The notes beneath the pieces are model-generated. The model saw nothing but the letters and a program-made list of their open reading frames with translations, was not told where the DNA came from and did not search any database. Of a stretch of 28,416 nt of DNA, positions 11,998 through 18,995 are shown piece after piece; within the stretch, counting starts at the first letter, position 1; each line of letters starts with the position of its first letter. Source of the stretch: a virus; IMG/VR virus record IMGVR_UViG_3300030430_002165, positions 1 through 28,416 of that record. One strand, 5' to 3'. Both the position numbers and the translations under genes were made by a program.

Positions 11998-12675
11998 ATG
12001 TCTTATTTAATTAGCGATATACCTCATTTTAAATGTTGGGTAAGAAAAGAATTTACTTGTAATCATTTGGATTATCATGGAGAATACCTCCATGCGTTAG
12101 CCATAGCTGTAAATACGATACCAGATAGATGTTTAAGTTTTCAAGTTGTGTTTACAGGGTGCGAACCAGACGGAGAACCAGAGGATACTGTTCATGGTGG
12201 AGCAATGTGGGCGAGAATGCCGATTACAGCTTTAGTAGCAGATATCCCCTTAGAGGAGTGGCCGCAAAGAATGGAAACACACTTAGTACAACCTTGGGAT
12301 TGTAGTTCTCACAATCACTCAGTTATTGTCATGGAGAGGGTAAGCTCAAGTCCTTGGATTTGCAAGATAGACGGAGAGTTTTACGAGGGCAAATATTTAT
12401 TTACTGTAGATTACACAGAAAGTCATATCGCAGACGATCCTGCACAACACAAGCAAAGTCATGTAATACAACTGACAGATGCAGGAGAGTGGACAGGCAA
12501 CATTGTTGCTCTGCCAAATAATAGAGTTAGGGCAACAAGTCCTGCTTTATGGGTAACAGGTGAGGGTGCTCCAGACTTTAAACCAAGTCAACATCTTCAT
12601 GCTGCCGAATCAGACAGTAGTTATCTAGACCCAGAAATTACTTTTAACAATCTATATGCTCAAGAGGAGGATTAA
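11998..12675 (+). CDS. Conserved TerL-neighbour protein, unknown function
   Basis: A 225-residue protein starting MSYLISDIPHFKCWVRKEF; this and a central AMWARMPITALVADIPLEEW, a WDCSSHNHSVIVMER segment, GKYLFTVDY and an EQHK-like AQHKQSHVIQL segment are shared landmarks of a protein commonly encoded immediately after TerL in marine and other environmental phages. No enzymatic motif is obvious. Residues C, H and D are concentrated in the conserved parts, which could bind metal. ATG 11998 was chosen over an in-frame ATG at 11947 inside TerL because the conserved N-terminus begins there and AAAGGAG/AAAGAG lie upstream. A packaging or procapsid role is inferred from position only. Confidence 0.8.
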   Translation: MSYLISDIPHFKCWVRKEFTCNHLDYHGEYLHALAIAVNTIPDRCLSFQVVFTGCEPDGEPEDTVHGGAMWARMPITALVADIPLEEWPQRMETHLVQPWDCSSHNHSVIVMERVSSSPWICKIDGEFYEGKYLFTVDYTESHIADDPAQHKQSHVIQLTDAGEWTGNIVALPNNRVRATSPALWVTGEGAPDFKPSQHLHAAESDSSYLDPEITFNNLYAQEED

Positions 12676-12677
12676 TC

Positions 12678-13124
12678 ATGGCAAACAAACCTAAAAAAGG
12701 ATTAACAGCTGCACAAAAAAAGCTACCTAAAAAATTACAAGAAGCAATTTTAAAAAAACAAGGCACAAAAGGCATGAAGAATGGTGGAAAAGTGACTACC
12801 AAAGGAATGCGTAATGGTGGTCGTGTAAAAGCTAAAGGTATGCGTAATGGTGGCAAGGTGGGCACTAAAGGTATGAAGAATGGCGGTAAAGTTGGCACTA
12901 AGGGAATGAGAAATGGTGGTAAGGTTACAACCAAAGGCATGAAGAATGGTGGCAAAATTAAAAGAATGAGTAAAGGTGGTGCTACTGGAGGAGTTCGTAA
13001 GATGAGCAAAGGTGGTGCAATGGGTGGTAAAGTTAGAAAGATGAGTAAAGGTGGTGCTATGGGTGGCAAATCCAGAGGTGGTAGAGCAGCTTTAAGAGGC
13101 ACTAAGTTTACTGGTGTAAAGTGA
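12678..13124 (+). CDS. Basic Lys/Gly repeat protein
   Basis: A 148-residue, very basic protein. Residues 31-96 are six copies of an 11-residue unit of the form KGM(K/R)NGGKVxT; residues 97-134 are three copies of a MSKGGAxGGKxRK unit. The N-terminus (LTAAQKKLPKKLQEAILKK) is an amphipathic helix. The strong RBS GAGGAGGATTAATC and position between TerL neighbour and portal suggest a virion protein made in quantity. Glycine/lysine repeats of this sort bind polyanions such as DNA or lipid; a DNA-condensing internal protein is plausible but unproven. Repeat units differ synonymously at DNA level, so they are kept by selection and are not recent expansions. Confidence 0.8.
   Translation: MANKPKKGLTAAQKKLPKKLQEAILKKQGTKGMKNGGKVTTKGMRNGGRVKAKGMRNGGKVGTKGMKNGGKVGTKGMRNGGKVTTKGMKNGGKIKRMSKGGATGGVRKMSKGGAMGGKVRKMSKGGAMGGKSRGGRAALRGTKFTGVK
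12768..12965 (+). repeat. Six tandem 33-bp coding repeats
   Basis: Each 33-nt unit encodes KGM(K/R)NGG(K/R)(V/I) plus two variable residues. Codons vary between units (GGT/GGC/GGA, AAA/AAG), so the protein repeat is conserved while the DNA has drifted. A second set of about 36-39-nt units (SKGGAxGG) follows to 13079. Confidence 0.85.
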
Positions 13125-13324
13125 TGAAAAAGAATGTTGGAACAGATGGTATAGGTGATGATCTCACCTCTCTGGACTCATCACCTAATTTGTCCACACA
13201 GCCGTCTGTTTCAACGCCTAGTGATGAATATCTCATGGCGTTGAATAAAGTAAGTAAAGCAAAAAGTCCAAGAGCTAAGTTACATTATATGCAACAAGCA
13301 GAAATGATTAGAATGAAGGGATAA
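13124..13324 (+). CDS. Small hypothetical protein before portal
   Basis: A 66-residue protein, MKKNVGTDGIGDDLTSLDSS..., with a Ser/Pro/Thr-rich disordered first half and a helical second half (DEYLMALNKVSKAKSPRAKL). ATG 13124 overlaps the previous stop (TGATG), so it is translated by re-initiation. The second half resembles short motifs seen in phage proteins next to portals, but I cannot name a family. A small assembly factor is possible. Ends 3 nt before the portal start. Confidence 0.6.
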   Translation: MKKNVGTDGIGDDLTSLDSSPNLSTQPSVSTPSDEYLMALNKVSKAKSPRAKLHYMQQAEMIRMKG

Positions 13325-13327
13325 ATT

Positions 13328-15778
13328 GTGGCTATTGAAAAAGATCTGGGTTCTGGTGGTTTGCCAGAAAATATTAACGTACCATCACCAGAATTAGAAC
13401 AAGCTGAAATTGATGTTATTGAATTTGACAAAAAACCTAATGTAACAGAGTTTGATGATGGCAGTGCTATCATTGGAGAGTTTACAGAAGAAACACAAAT
13501 TCAGATGGATATTCCGTTTGATGGTAATTTAGCTGAAGTAATAGACGAATCAGAACTAGGTCGTATATCTAATGATCTAACTGGGAGTGTTCAAGATGAT
13601 ATGTCTTCACGAGAAGAATGGGAAGGCACTTACAAAAAAGGTTTAGAACTTTTAGGTATGAAATACGAGGAAAGATCACAACCTTTTGAAGGAGCAACTG
13701 GTGTCATTCATCCTTTATTAGGTGAAGCCGTTACACAGTTTCAAGCACAAGCATATAGAGAGATGTTACCTGCAAGTGGTCCAGTAAGAACACAAGTTAT
13801 TGGTGAAAATAATTCAGAAACAACACAACAAGCAGAGCGTGTTAAAAATTATATGAATTATCAAATAACTCACGAAATGGAGGAGTATGATCCTGAATTA
13901 GATCAGATGTTATTTTATTTACCAGTTGTAGGCTCTACGTTTAAAAAAGTTTATTTTGATCCTATTTTGCAGAGAGCTGTTAGTAAATTTATTCATGCAG
14001 AGGATTTAGTTGTTCCATATACAGCAACTGATTTATTAACTTCACCAAGAATTACACACATAATTAAAATGGACTCTAACGAGGTAAGAAAGTTACAACT
14101 CGCTGGTTTCTATAAAAATATAGATCTTCCTTCTTCTGGTTATGGCGATACAGAATACAGCCAAGTTGAAGAAACTGTAAACGAAATACAAGGTGTTTAT
14201 CCTACAAAAGGATCTGAAGAGCTTACAATATATGAAATACACACAGATTTAGATATTGAGGGTTATGAAGATAAAGGTGAGGATGGAGAGCCTTCTGGTT
14301 TAAAACTGCCTTATGTTGTAACAATACTAGAAGAAAGTGGAGATATATTAGCTATTCGAAGAAACTATGAAGAGCAAGATATGTTTAGAAGAAAAAAACC
14401 ATATTTTGTTCATTATAAGTTTATGCCAGGTCTAGGCTTTTATGGTTTAGGTTTAACACACATGATTGGTGGTTTAGCTCAAGCATCAACATCGATTCTT
14501 AGACAACTTATTGATTCTGGTACTCTTTCCAATTTACCTGCTGGTTTTAAAGCAAGAGGAGCAAGAATTAGAGATGAAGACACAGCATTACAACCTGGTG
14601 AATTTAGAGATATTGATGTTGCAGGTGGCGATATTAGAACTTCTTTGATGTCTTTACCATTTAAAGAACCATCTGGAACATTGTATAATTTATTAGGAAC
14701 TCTTGTTGATGCTGGAAGAAGGTTTGCCTCTATGGCAGATATGAAGATTGGTGAGATGGGTGGCGAAACACCAGTAGGCACAACAATGGCAATTATGGAA
14801 CGTGGAACAAAAGTTATGTCTGCAATTCACAAAAGACTTCATTATTCACAAAAGACAGAGTTTAAATTACTTGCAAATATTTTTGCACAAAATCCTAGTC
14901 CTTATCCTTATAATTTAGGAAACGTAAATCCAGCGATTAAATCACAAGATTTTGATGCAAGAATAGATATATTACCAGTAAGTGATCCGAACATATTCTC
15001 TATGTCACAAAGAGTTACACTTGCTCAAACAGAACTTCAGTTAGTTCAATCAAATCCACAAATTCATGGTGGTCCACAAGGTTTGTACAAAGCATACAGA
15101 AATATGTATGAGGCTTTAGGTGTTTCTAATATTGATGCTATACTACCCCCACCTACAGAGCCACAGCCTACTAATCCAGCAAAAGAAAATCAAAATGCGA
15201 TGATGGGTCAATCTTTACAAGCATTTATTGGTCAAGATCACCAAGCACATATTCAATCTCATTTAGCTGTTTTAGCTACACCAACTGTTCAAACAAGTAT
15301 GCCAGTAGCAGCTGTCCTTCAAGGTCATATACAAGAACATATTGGTATGTTAGCAGAACAAAAAGCATCAGAAGAAGTGCTCTCACAGTTACCACCAGAG
15401 CAACAAGTGATGTTACAACAAGATCCAAATATGCAACAACAAATACAAATACAAATACAAAATCTAGCTGCACAGTTGATTTCTGAAATGATAGAGCAAT
15501 ATGCAGAAGCAGTGACACCATCACAACCACAACAAGATCCTCTTGTTTCAATTAGACAACAAGAATTAGCGTTGAAGGGTGCTGACATTCAACGTAAGAA
15601 AGAAGAGTTTGATAAAAAGCTTGAATTAGATCAACAAGAGGCTATGAATGATACTATGACAGCACAACAAAGAGTTGATATAGCTCAACAAGCATTGAAT
15701 GATAAGACTCGCATAGCAGAGGAGCGTATTCAAACACAGAGAGATATTGCAACACTTAATTTTAATAAGAGGAATTAA
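13328..15778 (+). CDS. Portal protein (P22/SU10-like)
   Basis: An 816-residue protein that would form the dodecameric ring through which TerL pumps DNA. Seen: SREEWEGTYKKGLELLGMKY near residue 92, then FEGATGVIHPLLGEAVTQFQ near 118, VGSTFKKVYFDP near 198 and AEDLVVPYTATDL near 220, the typical order of long portal proteins of podovirus type; a DEDTALQPGEFRDIDV/LPFKEPSG region near 415-445; and a C-terminal Gln-rich helical region (from about 650 to 816) like the portal barrel of P22-type phages. The start is GTG 13328, preceded by AAGGGATAAATT; no ATG alternative fits. Length is in the upper range of the group. Context (TerL upstream, scaffold and capsid downstream) supports the call. Confidence 0.93.
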   Translation: MAIEKDLGSGGLPENINVPSPELEQAEIDVIEFDKKPNVTEFDDGSAIIGEFTEETQIQMDIPFDGNLAEVIDESELGRISNDLTGSVQDDMSSREEWEGTYKKGLELLGMKYEERSQPFEGATGVIHPLLGEAVTQFQAQAYREMLPASGPVRTQVIGENNSETTQQAERVKNYMNYQITHEMEEYDPELDQMLFYLPVVGSTFKKVYFDPILQRAVSKFIHAEDLVVPYTATDLLTSPRITHIIKMDSNEVRKLQLAGFYKNIDLPSSGYGDTEYSQVEETVNEIQGVYPTKGSEELTIYEIHTDLDIEGYEDKGEDGEPSGLKLPYVVTILEESGDILAIRRNYEEQDMFRRKKPYFVHYKFMPGLGFYGLGLTHMIGGLAQASTSILRQLIDSGTLSNLPAGFKARGARIRDEDTALQPGEFRDIDVAGGDIRTSLMSLPFKEPSGTLYNLLGTLVDAGRRFASMADMKIGEMGGETPVGTTMAIMERGTKVMSAIHKRLHYSQKTEFKLLANIFAQNPSPYPYNLGNVNPAIKSQDFDARIDILPVSDPNIFSMSQRVTLAQTELQLVQSNPQIHGGPQGLYKAYRNMYEALGVSNIDAILPPPTEPQPTNPAKENQNAMMGQSLQAFIGQDHQAHIQSHLAVLATPTVQTSMPVAAVLQGHIQEHIGMLAEQKASEEVLSQLPPEQQVMLQQDPNMQQQIQIQIQNLAAQLISEMIEQYAEAVTPSQPQQDPLVSIRQQELALKGADIQRKKEEFDKKLELDQQEAMNDTMTAQQRVDIAQQALNDKTRIAEERIQTQRDIATLNFNKRN

Positions 15779-15780
15779 TC

Positions 15781-16068
15781 ATGTCATCAGTGAATCAAGA
15801 ATTTGCACGAAGAGTGAAAGAAGAAAAAATTTTACGTAGGAAAAAACTTGAAGCATTAAGTGAGAAACCTACTGTTAAAACTAAGGAGAGGCTTGTAGTT
15901 AAAGAGGAAGTTGTTTTAGTTAGAGCTAGGAATGAAGATGGAAAGTTTATAAAAGATGATCCAACAACCGAAAAAAATGAAGCTTGGGTTGAAAAGCCAA
16001 AGCCAAAAGTTAAAAAAGCCAAACCAAAAACCACAAAGAAAAAAGTTGGTCGCCCTAAAAAAGTTTAG
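15781..16068 (+). CDS. Lys-rich protein with C-terminal AT-hook-like motif
   Basis: A 95-residue protein with a charged helical start (EFARRVKEEKILRRKKLEAL), a middle NEDGKFIKDDPTTEKNEAWV segment that recurs in marine phage proteins at this position, and a basic tail ending KKKVGRPKKV. The GRP core flanked by Lys is an AT-hook, which binds the minor groove of AT-rich DNA, fitting this genome. ATG 15781 follows AAGAGGAATTAATC and comes 2 nt after the portal stop codon. DNA binding is inferred from the motif only; the role in the virion or cell is unknown. Confidence 0.7.
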   Translation: MSSVNQEFARRVKEEKILRRKKLEALSEKPTVKTKERLVVKEEVVLVRARNEDGKFIKDDPTTEKNEAWVEKPKPKVKKAKPKTTKKKVGRPKKV

Positions 16069-16109
16069 CAAAATAGCTAGACCACAAAAGTTTATGGGGG
16101 TTTTTTGAT

Positions 16110-16541
16110 ATGCCTGATCCGTTAACAATTTCATTAGCAGCGTTTGCTGCCATAAAGAAGGGCATTGAAATAGGAAAAGACCTGTCACAAATGTCCAAAG
16201 ATTTTGGACAGCTCTATGATTTTATTGATAAACAAAAAGAAATTAAGAAAACAGGAAGTAAAAATGACGTTCTAGCTAATTATATAGCTTATGAAAAAGC
16301 TATGGACATGGAACGTGAATTGACTCGCATTATTCAACAGACAAGAGGAGCTTCTGGTCTAAGAAAATTCAGACAAATGCAACAACAAGCTAAAGAACAA
16401 GAAAAAGCTTCTCGTTATGCAGCTATGCAACGTGCAGAGAACATCAAACAAATATTAGGAATTACCATAGGTATATTAATATTTGTTGCTGCTGTAGCAG
16501 CTTTGGTGTACTTTGCTGCTAAATATAGTAACAAATTATGA
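16110..16541 (+). CDS. Coiled-coil membrane-anchored protein
   Basis: A 143-residue protein. The N-terminus MPDPLTISLAAFAAIKKGIE is a conserved hydrophobic start of a protein often found in marine phages; residues 50-112 are a charged, Gln/Glu/Arg-rich helix (ELTRIIQQTRGASGLRKF, QQQAKEQEKASRYAAMQ); residues 114-137 form a clear transmembrane segment near the C-terminus, leaving a short basic tail. RBS GGGGG lies about 10 nt before ATG 16110. It starts a run of membrane proteins joined by ATGA overlaps, so it is likely part of the lysis or DNA-entry machinery. Topology (tail-anchored) is predicted, function unknown. Confidence 0.7.
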   Translation: MPDPLTISLAAFAAIKKGIEIGKDLSQMSKDFGQLYDFIDKQKEIKKTGSKNDVLANYIAYEKAMDMERELTRIIQQTRGASGLRKFRQMQQQAKEQEKASRYAAMQRAENIKQILGITIGILIFVAAVAALVYFAAKYSNKL

Positions 16542-16633
16542 ATAACTATGTTAACATATTTTTAGTGATGGCTTTAGCTGCTGCGTGGCTTGTAACTTTA
16601 TACTTTCATCCAAAATGGTTGTTTATAAAATGA
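16538..16633 (+). CDS. 31-residue single-span membrane peptide
   Basis: The frame MNNYVNIFLVMALAAAWLVT... overlaps the previous stop (ATGA at 16538-16541) and its own stop overlaps the next start (ATGA at 16630-16633). Residues 5-24 form one transmembrane helix, followed by a basic-aromatic tail (HPKWLFIK). No family recognised. Being linked on both sides by 4-nt overlaps makes it very likely to be translated. It resembles small holin-associated or antiholin-like peptides in size, but that is only analogy. Confidence 0.65.
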   Translation: MNNYVNIFLVMALAAAWLVTLYFHPKWLFIK

Positions 16634-17037
16634 CAGATAATTTTCATATAGACAGAACAAAAAACAAAATGAAAAAATTAGACCCTGATAGTGAGTTTAA
16701 TAAAGCAGATAAAAATGGTGATGATGTAATAAGTCATCAAGAATTAGAAGATGAAATTCTTCGTAAGAACGCATCCCTAGATAGAGAAGAACGTAGAATC
16801 AGAATGGAAAATGCTGATAAAAAAGAAGATCAGCAAAGATACATGGTGTGGTTTTCTATGTTAACAGTTACAATTTTAATTATAGTTGTGTTAATACCAG
16901 GTTTTATACCAGTTGAAAGGCTCGATCATATTGGACCGATACTCAGTACATTCTTGATTTCAAACATGGGTGTAATTGGAACATTCTTTGGTTTAAGTGC
17001 GTGGACAAAAAATAAAACGATGGAAAATGGCAAATGA
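16630..17037 (+). CDS. EF-hand membrane protein
   Basis: A 135-residue protein. Residues 27-38 (DKNGDDVISHQE) match the 12-residue EF-hand calcium loop with ligands at positions 1, 3, 5, 9 and 12 (D27, N29, D31, S35, E38) and Ile at position 8; only the Gly usual at position 6 is replaced by Asp. A charged helix follows (ELEDEILRK...REERRIRMENADKK), then two transmembrane segments at about 72-93 and 100-122. ATG 16630 is set by the ATGA overlap; an earlier in-frame ATG at 16585 lies inside the preceding gene. Calcium binding is likely; the role is unknown. A calcium-responsive membrane factor in lysis or host-entry is one idea. One EF-hand without a partner is typical of bacterial single-EF proteins. 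Confidence 0.75.
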   Translation: MTDNFHIDRTKNKMKKLDPDSEFNKADKNGDDVISHQELEDEILRKNASLDREERRIRMENADKKEDQQRYMVWFSMLTVTILIIVVLIPGFIPVERLDHIGPILSTFLISNMGVIGTFFGLSAWTKNKTMENGK

Positions 17038-17049
17038 GAGGAAAATTAA

Positions 17050-17709
17050 ATGTCAAATATATATATTCCAAAAAGCGAAGAGGAGATATTTGCTCCCTTT
17101 AGTCCAGTTGTAGGTTATCGTAAAATGTCACCATCTTTTGTTGATAAGATGAATAGTTCTATGAACGAAAAGATGGAAGATTGGTCACATAATTTAGTTG
17201 GAAAAGTAAAACAAGAATTAAAATTTACAGAAGAACTTAATAAACTTTGGGGTCGTGAGTTAGGTGATTTTCTCATGCGTTATCAAAGTCATGCAGAACA
17301 ATATTGTTCTATGGGTCGAACAAATATTAGACCAGATTTATACGAATATAGTGTAGAAGTGACAAGTGGATGGTTTGTTAGACAATTTGAAAATGAATAT
17401 AATCCAATTCATGTGCATCTTGGAAGTTCGTTATCTTGTGTTGGATATTTAAAATTACCAGAGGGTATTGAAAAAGAGTGGGAGGAAGATTACAAAGATC
17501 ACCACCCATCACATGGACATATACAATTTGTTCATGGACAAGCTGCGAATCATACTGGTTCTAATTTTTTAGTAAAACCACAAGTAGGCGACTTCTTTGT
17601 TTTTCCTGCACACTTGCATCATTGTGTATATCCTTTTAAAACTAAAGGAGAGAGAAGATCATTTAGTGTAAATTTTACGATTGTCGCTAAACCAAAAGGA
17701 GAAAGTTAA
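17050..17709 (+). CDS. 2OG-Fe(II) oxygenase-family protein
   Basis: A 219-residue protein of the marine-phage 2-oxoglutarate/Fe(II) oxygenase type. The core is a double-stranded beta-helix: NPIHVHLGSSLSCVGYLKLP (119-138) supplies the HxH variant of the Fe-binding HxD (H121, H123), GDFFVFPAHLHHCVYPF (180-196) supplies the distal His (H190 or H191), and ERRSFSVNF (201-209) the Arg that binds 2OG. Such enzymes hydroxylate protein residues or nucleotides. Being in the late operon between membrane and structural genes suggests a virion or lysis-related substrate rather than nucleotide metabolism (inference). ATG 17050 has AGAGGAAAATTAA upstream. Confidence 0.85.
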   Translation: MSNIYIPKSEEEIFAPFSPVVGYRKMSPSFVDKMNSSMNEKMEDWSHNLVGKVKQELKFTEELNKLWGRELGDFLMRYQSHAEQYCSMGRTNIRPDLYEYSVEVTSGWFVRQFENEYNPIHVHLGSSLSCVGYLKLPEGIEKEWEEDYKDHHPSHGHIQFVHGQAANHTGSNFLVKPQVGDFFVFPAHLHHCVYPFKTKGERRSFSVNFTIVAKPKGES

Positions 17710-17879
17710 TGCCACACTATACAACAAAACTTACAAAAATAATTAAAGGTTTAAGTAAAGCAAGTAAAACACACAAAAAACAAGCAGAAACATTAACTGG
17801 TATTTTAAAAGATCAAAAAACGAGGTATAAAACTCATGTCAAAAAAAGATCCGAAAGTAGGAACAGGAAAAAAGCCTAA
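17709..17879 (+). CDS. Small basic protein overlapping its neighbour
   Basis: A 56-residue frame beginning MPHYTTKLTKIIKGLSKASK that starts on the previous stop (TAATG at 17707-17711). The KIIKGLSKASKTHKKQAETL segment looks like a conserved small protein of marine phages. The last 44 nt overlap, out of frame, the next gene (start 17836), whose ATG lies inside it. The final 14 residues are therefore dictated by two reading frames and are low-complexity basic. Function unknown. Confidence 0.6.
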   Translation: MPHYTTKLTKIIKGLSKASKTHKKQAETLTGILKDQKTRYKTHVKKRSESRNRKKA

Positions 17880-18123
17880 AGGCTCTGGTCGTAGATTATA
17901 CACTGATGAAAATCCTAAAGATACAGTGGGTATAAAATATGCAACTGTTAAAGATGCAAGAGATACAGTAAAAAAAGTAAAAAATATTAATAAACCTTTT
18001 GCGAGAAAAATTCAAATTTTAACTGTTTTAGAACAAAGAGCTAAAGTAGCTGGTAAACTTGAACAAGCAAGAATAGCGAAAAAAGCAAAAGAAACATTAC
18101 GAGCAAAAAGAAAAACAACATGA
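17836..18123 (+). CDS. Conserved small basic phage protein
   Basis: A 95-residue basic protein with the striking N-terminal signature DPKVGTGKKPKGSGRRLYTD (5-24) and ENPKDTV, then a helical KPFARKIQILTVLEQRAKVA segment. This block is highly conserved in small proteins of many marine phages; the function is not established to my knowledge. The KKPKGSGRR patch suggests binding to nucleic acid or membrane phosphates. ATG 17836 follows CGAGGTATAAAACTC and lies within the 3' end of the preceding gene. Probably expressed late with the virion proteins. Confidence 0.8.
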   Translation: MSKKDPKVGTGKKPKGSGRRLYTDENPKDTVGIKYATVKDARDTVKKVKNINKPFARKIQILTVLEQRAKVAGKLEQARIAKKAKETLRAKRKTT

Positions 18124-18320
18124 AAATATACTTATTGTTAATTAGTATTTGGGGATATAATGGCACACATTGGGAATATACTGGTAATCAGTATGTAATG
18201 AAAGAGTATTTTACATTTGAAGAGTGTCAGCAACTTATCAATGAAGATAATTGGAAAAAAAATGAGAATAATTTATTCTATACAATGCAACTTGATTGTG
18301 TTTTAGAAAATTCATATTAG
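18120..18320 (+). CDS. Small protein with hydrophobic N-terminus
   Basis: A 66-residue protein starting MKIYLLLISIWGYNGTHWEY; the first 12 residues are hydrophobic but short for a full membrane span or standard signal peptide. Two cysteines (C36 in FEECQQLI and C60 in MQLDCV) could pair if the protein is exported. Linked by an ATGA overlap to the preceding gene. The pattern is shared by small proteins near lysis genes of marine phages. A periplasmic lysis accessory (spanin-like) is possible but there is no lipobox. Confidence 0.65.
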   Translation: MKIYLLLISIWGYNGTHWEYTGNQYVMKEYFTFEECQQLINEDNWKKNENNLFYTMQLDCVLENSY

Positions 18321-18329
18321 GATAAAATT

Positions 18330-18461
18330 ATGGTAGCAAAGTTAGAAACTATAAAAAAGAAAATAAAACAGAAAAAAAAACTTGGTTTTAGTGAAAGAGC
18401 CAGAGCTGTAAATAAAGGATTATTGCCTAGTAAGGCAAAGAAGAGAGGTAAGAAAAAATGA
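18330..18461 (+). CDS. Very small Lys-rich protein (43 aa)
   Basis: The frame MVAKLETIKKKIKQKKK then GFSERARAVNKGLLPSKAKK encodes 43 residues, almost half Lys/Arg. It starts at ATG 18330 behind AGGATAAAATT and its stop overlaps the holin start (ATGA at 18458-18461). The GFSERARAVNKGLLP segment appears conserved in tiny proteins at this place in marine phages. Function unknown; too small and basic for an enzyme. Confidence 0.6.
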   Translation: MVAKLETIKKKIKQKKKLGFSERARAVNKGLLPSKAKKRGKKK

Positions 18462-18859
18462 GTTTGATAGGACAACTAATAGGACCAGTAACTGGTATTC
18501 TTGATAAAGTCATTGAGGACAAAGACCAAAAAGCAAAACTAGCACACGAAATAGCAACAATGTCTGACACTCATGCTCAACAGGCTTTGTTAGCACAATT
18601 AGAAATTAATAAAGCTGAAGCACAATCAGGTAGTTTATTTAAGGGTGGTTGGCGGCCTGCAGTTGGTTGGATTTCTGCGTTGGCGTTCCTGTACCATTTT
18701 ATACTTCAACCTTGTATTATTTTTTTAGCTACCTTATTTGGTGCAGAAATACCCGAACTACCAGAGTTTGAAATGGGAACTCTTTTAACTGTATTAGGAG
18801 GAATGCTTGGTATTGGTGGTTTGAGGACTTATGAAAAGCAAAAAAAACTTACAAAGTAA
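18458..18859 (+). CDS. Holin (3TM-type)
   Basis: A 133-residue protein. The N-terminal half is a soluble helical domain (DKVIEDKDQKAKLAHEI, HAQQALLAQLEINKAEAQ); then GGWRPAVGWISALAFLYHF (63-81) begins the conserved GGWRPxxGW motif of the 3TM holin family and a transmembrane stretch to about 93; a second span lies at about 106-123. Known: these proteins pierce or depolarise the inner membrane to trigger lysis and release endolysin. Placement 120 nt before the endolysin supports this. The start is fixed by the ATGA overlap with the upstream gene. The 3' end overlaps the zinc-ribbon frame at 18831. Confidence 0.85.
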   Translation: MSLIGQLIGPVTGILDKVIEDKDQKAKLAHEIATMSDTHAQQALLAQLEINKAEAQSGSLFKGGWRPAVGWISALAFLYHFILQPCIIFLATLFGAEIPELPEFEMGTLLTVLGGMLGIGGLRTYEKQKKLTK

Positions 18860-18995
18860 AAGTGTTTGTGAGGTATGTAAAACAGAGAAAAATAAATATT
18901 GGGTTTATAAAATAAATAAAACTTGGGTGGAAATGGATGAAGCTTGTTTAAAATGTTTACAAAAAGAGAGGAAAAGAAATGAAAAAAAACTTTGA
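18831..18995 (+). CDS. Small zinc-ribbon-like protein nested between holin and endolysin
   Basis: A 54-residue frame from ATG 18831, inside the holin 3' end (29-nt overlap), to a stop at 18995, inside the endolysin (17-nt overlap). It has a C13-x2-C16 and C39-x2-C42 arrangement (CEVCK ... CLKCL) separated by 22 residues, a treble-clef/zinc-ribbon pattern, with an aromatic strand KYWVYKINKTWVEM between. GAGGACTT precedes the ATG by a few nt. It fills the otherwise empty 119-nt gap. The four paired Cys are unlikely by chance; nucleic acid or protein binding is inferred. Confidence 0.65.
   Translation: MKSKKNLQSKSVCEVCKTEKNKYWVYKINKTWVEMDEACLKCLQKERKRNEKKL

Noticed and set aside
12644-13102. 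152-codon minus-strand Pro-rich repeat frame
   Set aside because: Shadow of the plus-strand Lys/Gly repeat gene, which has a strong RBS and operon context.
15276-15588. Two Val/Leu- or Cys-rich minus-strand frames inside the portal gene
   Set aside because: Antisense translation of CAA/CAG-rich portal codons; not credible proteins.
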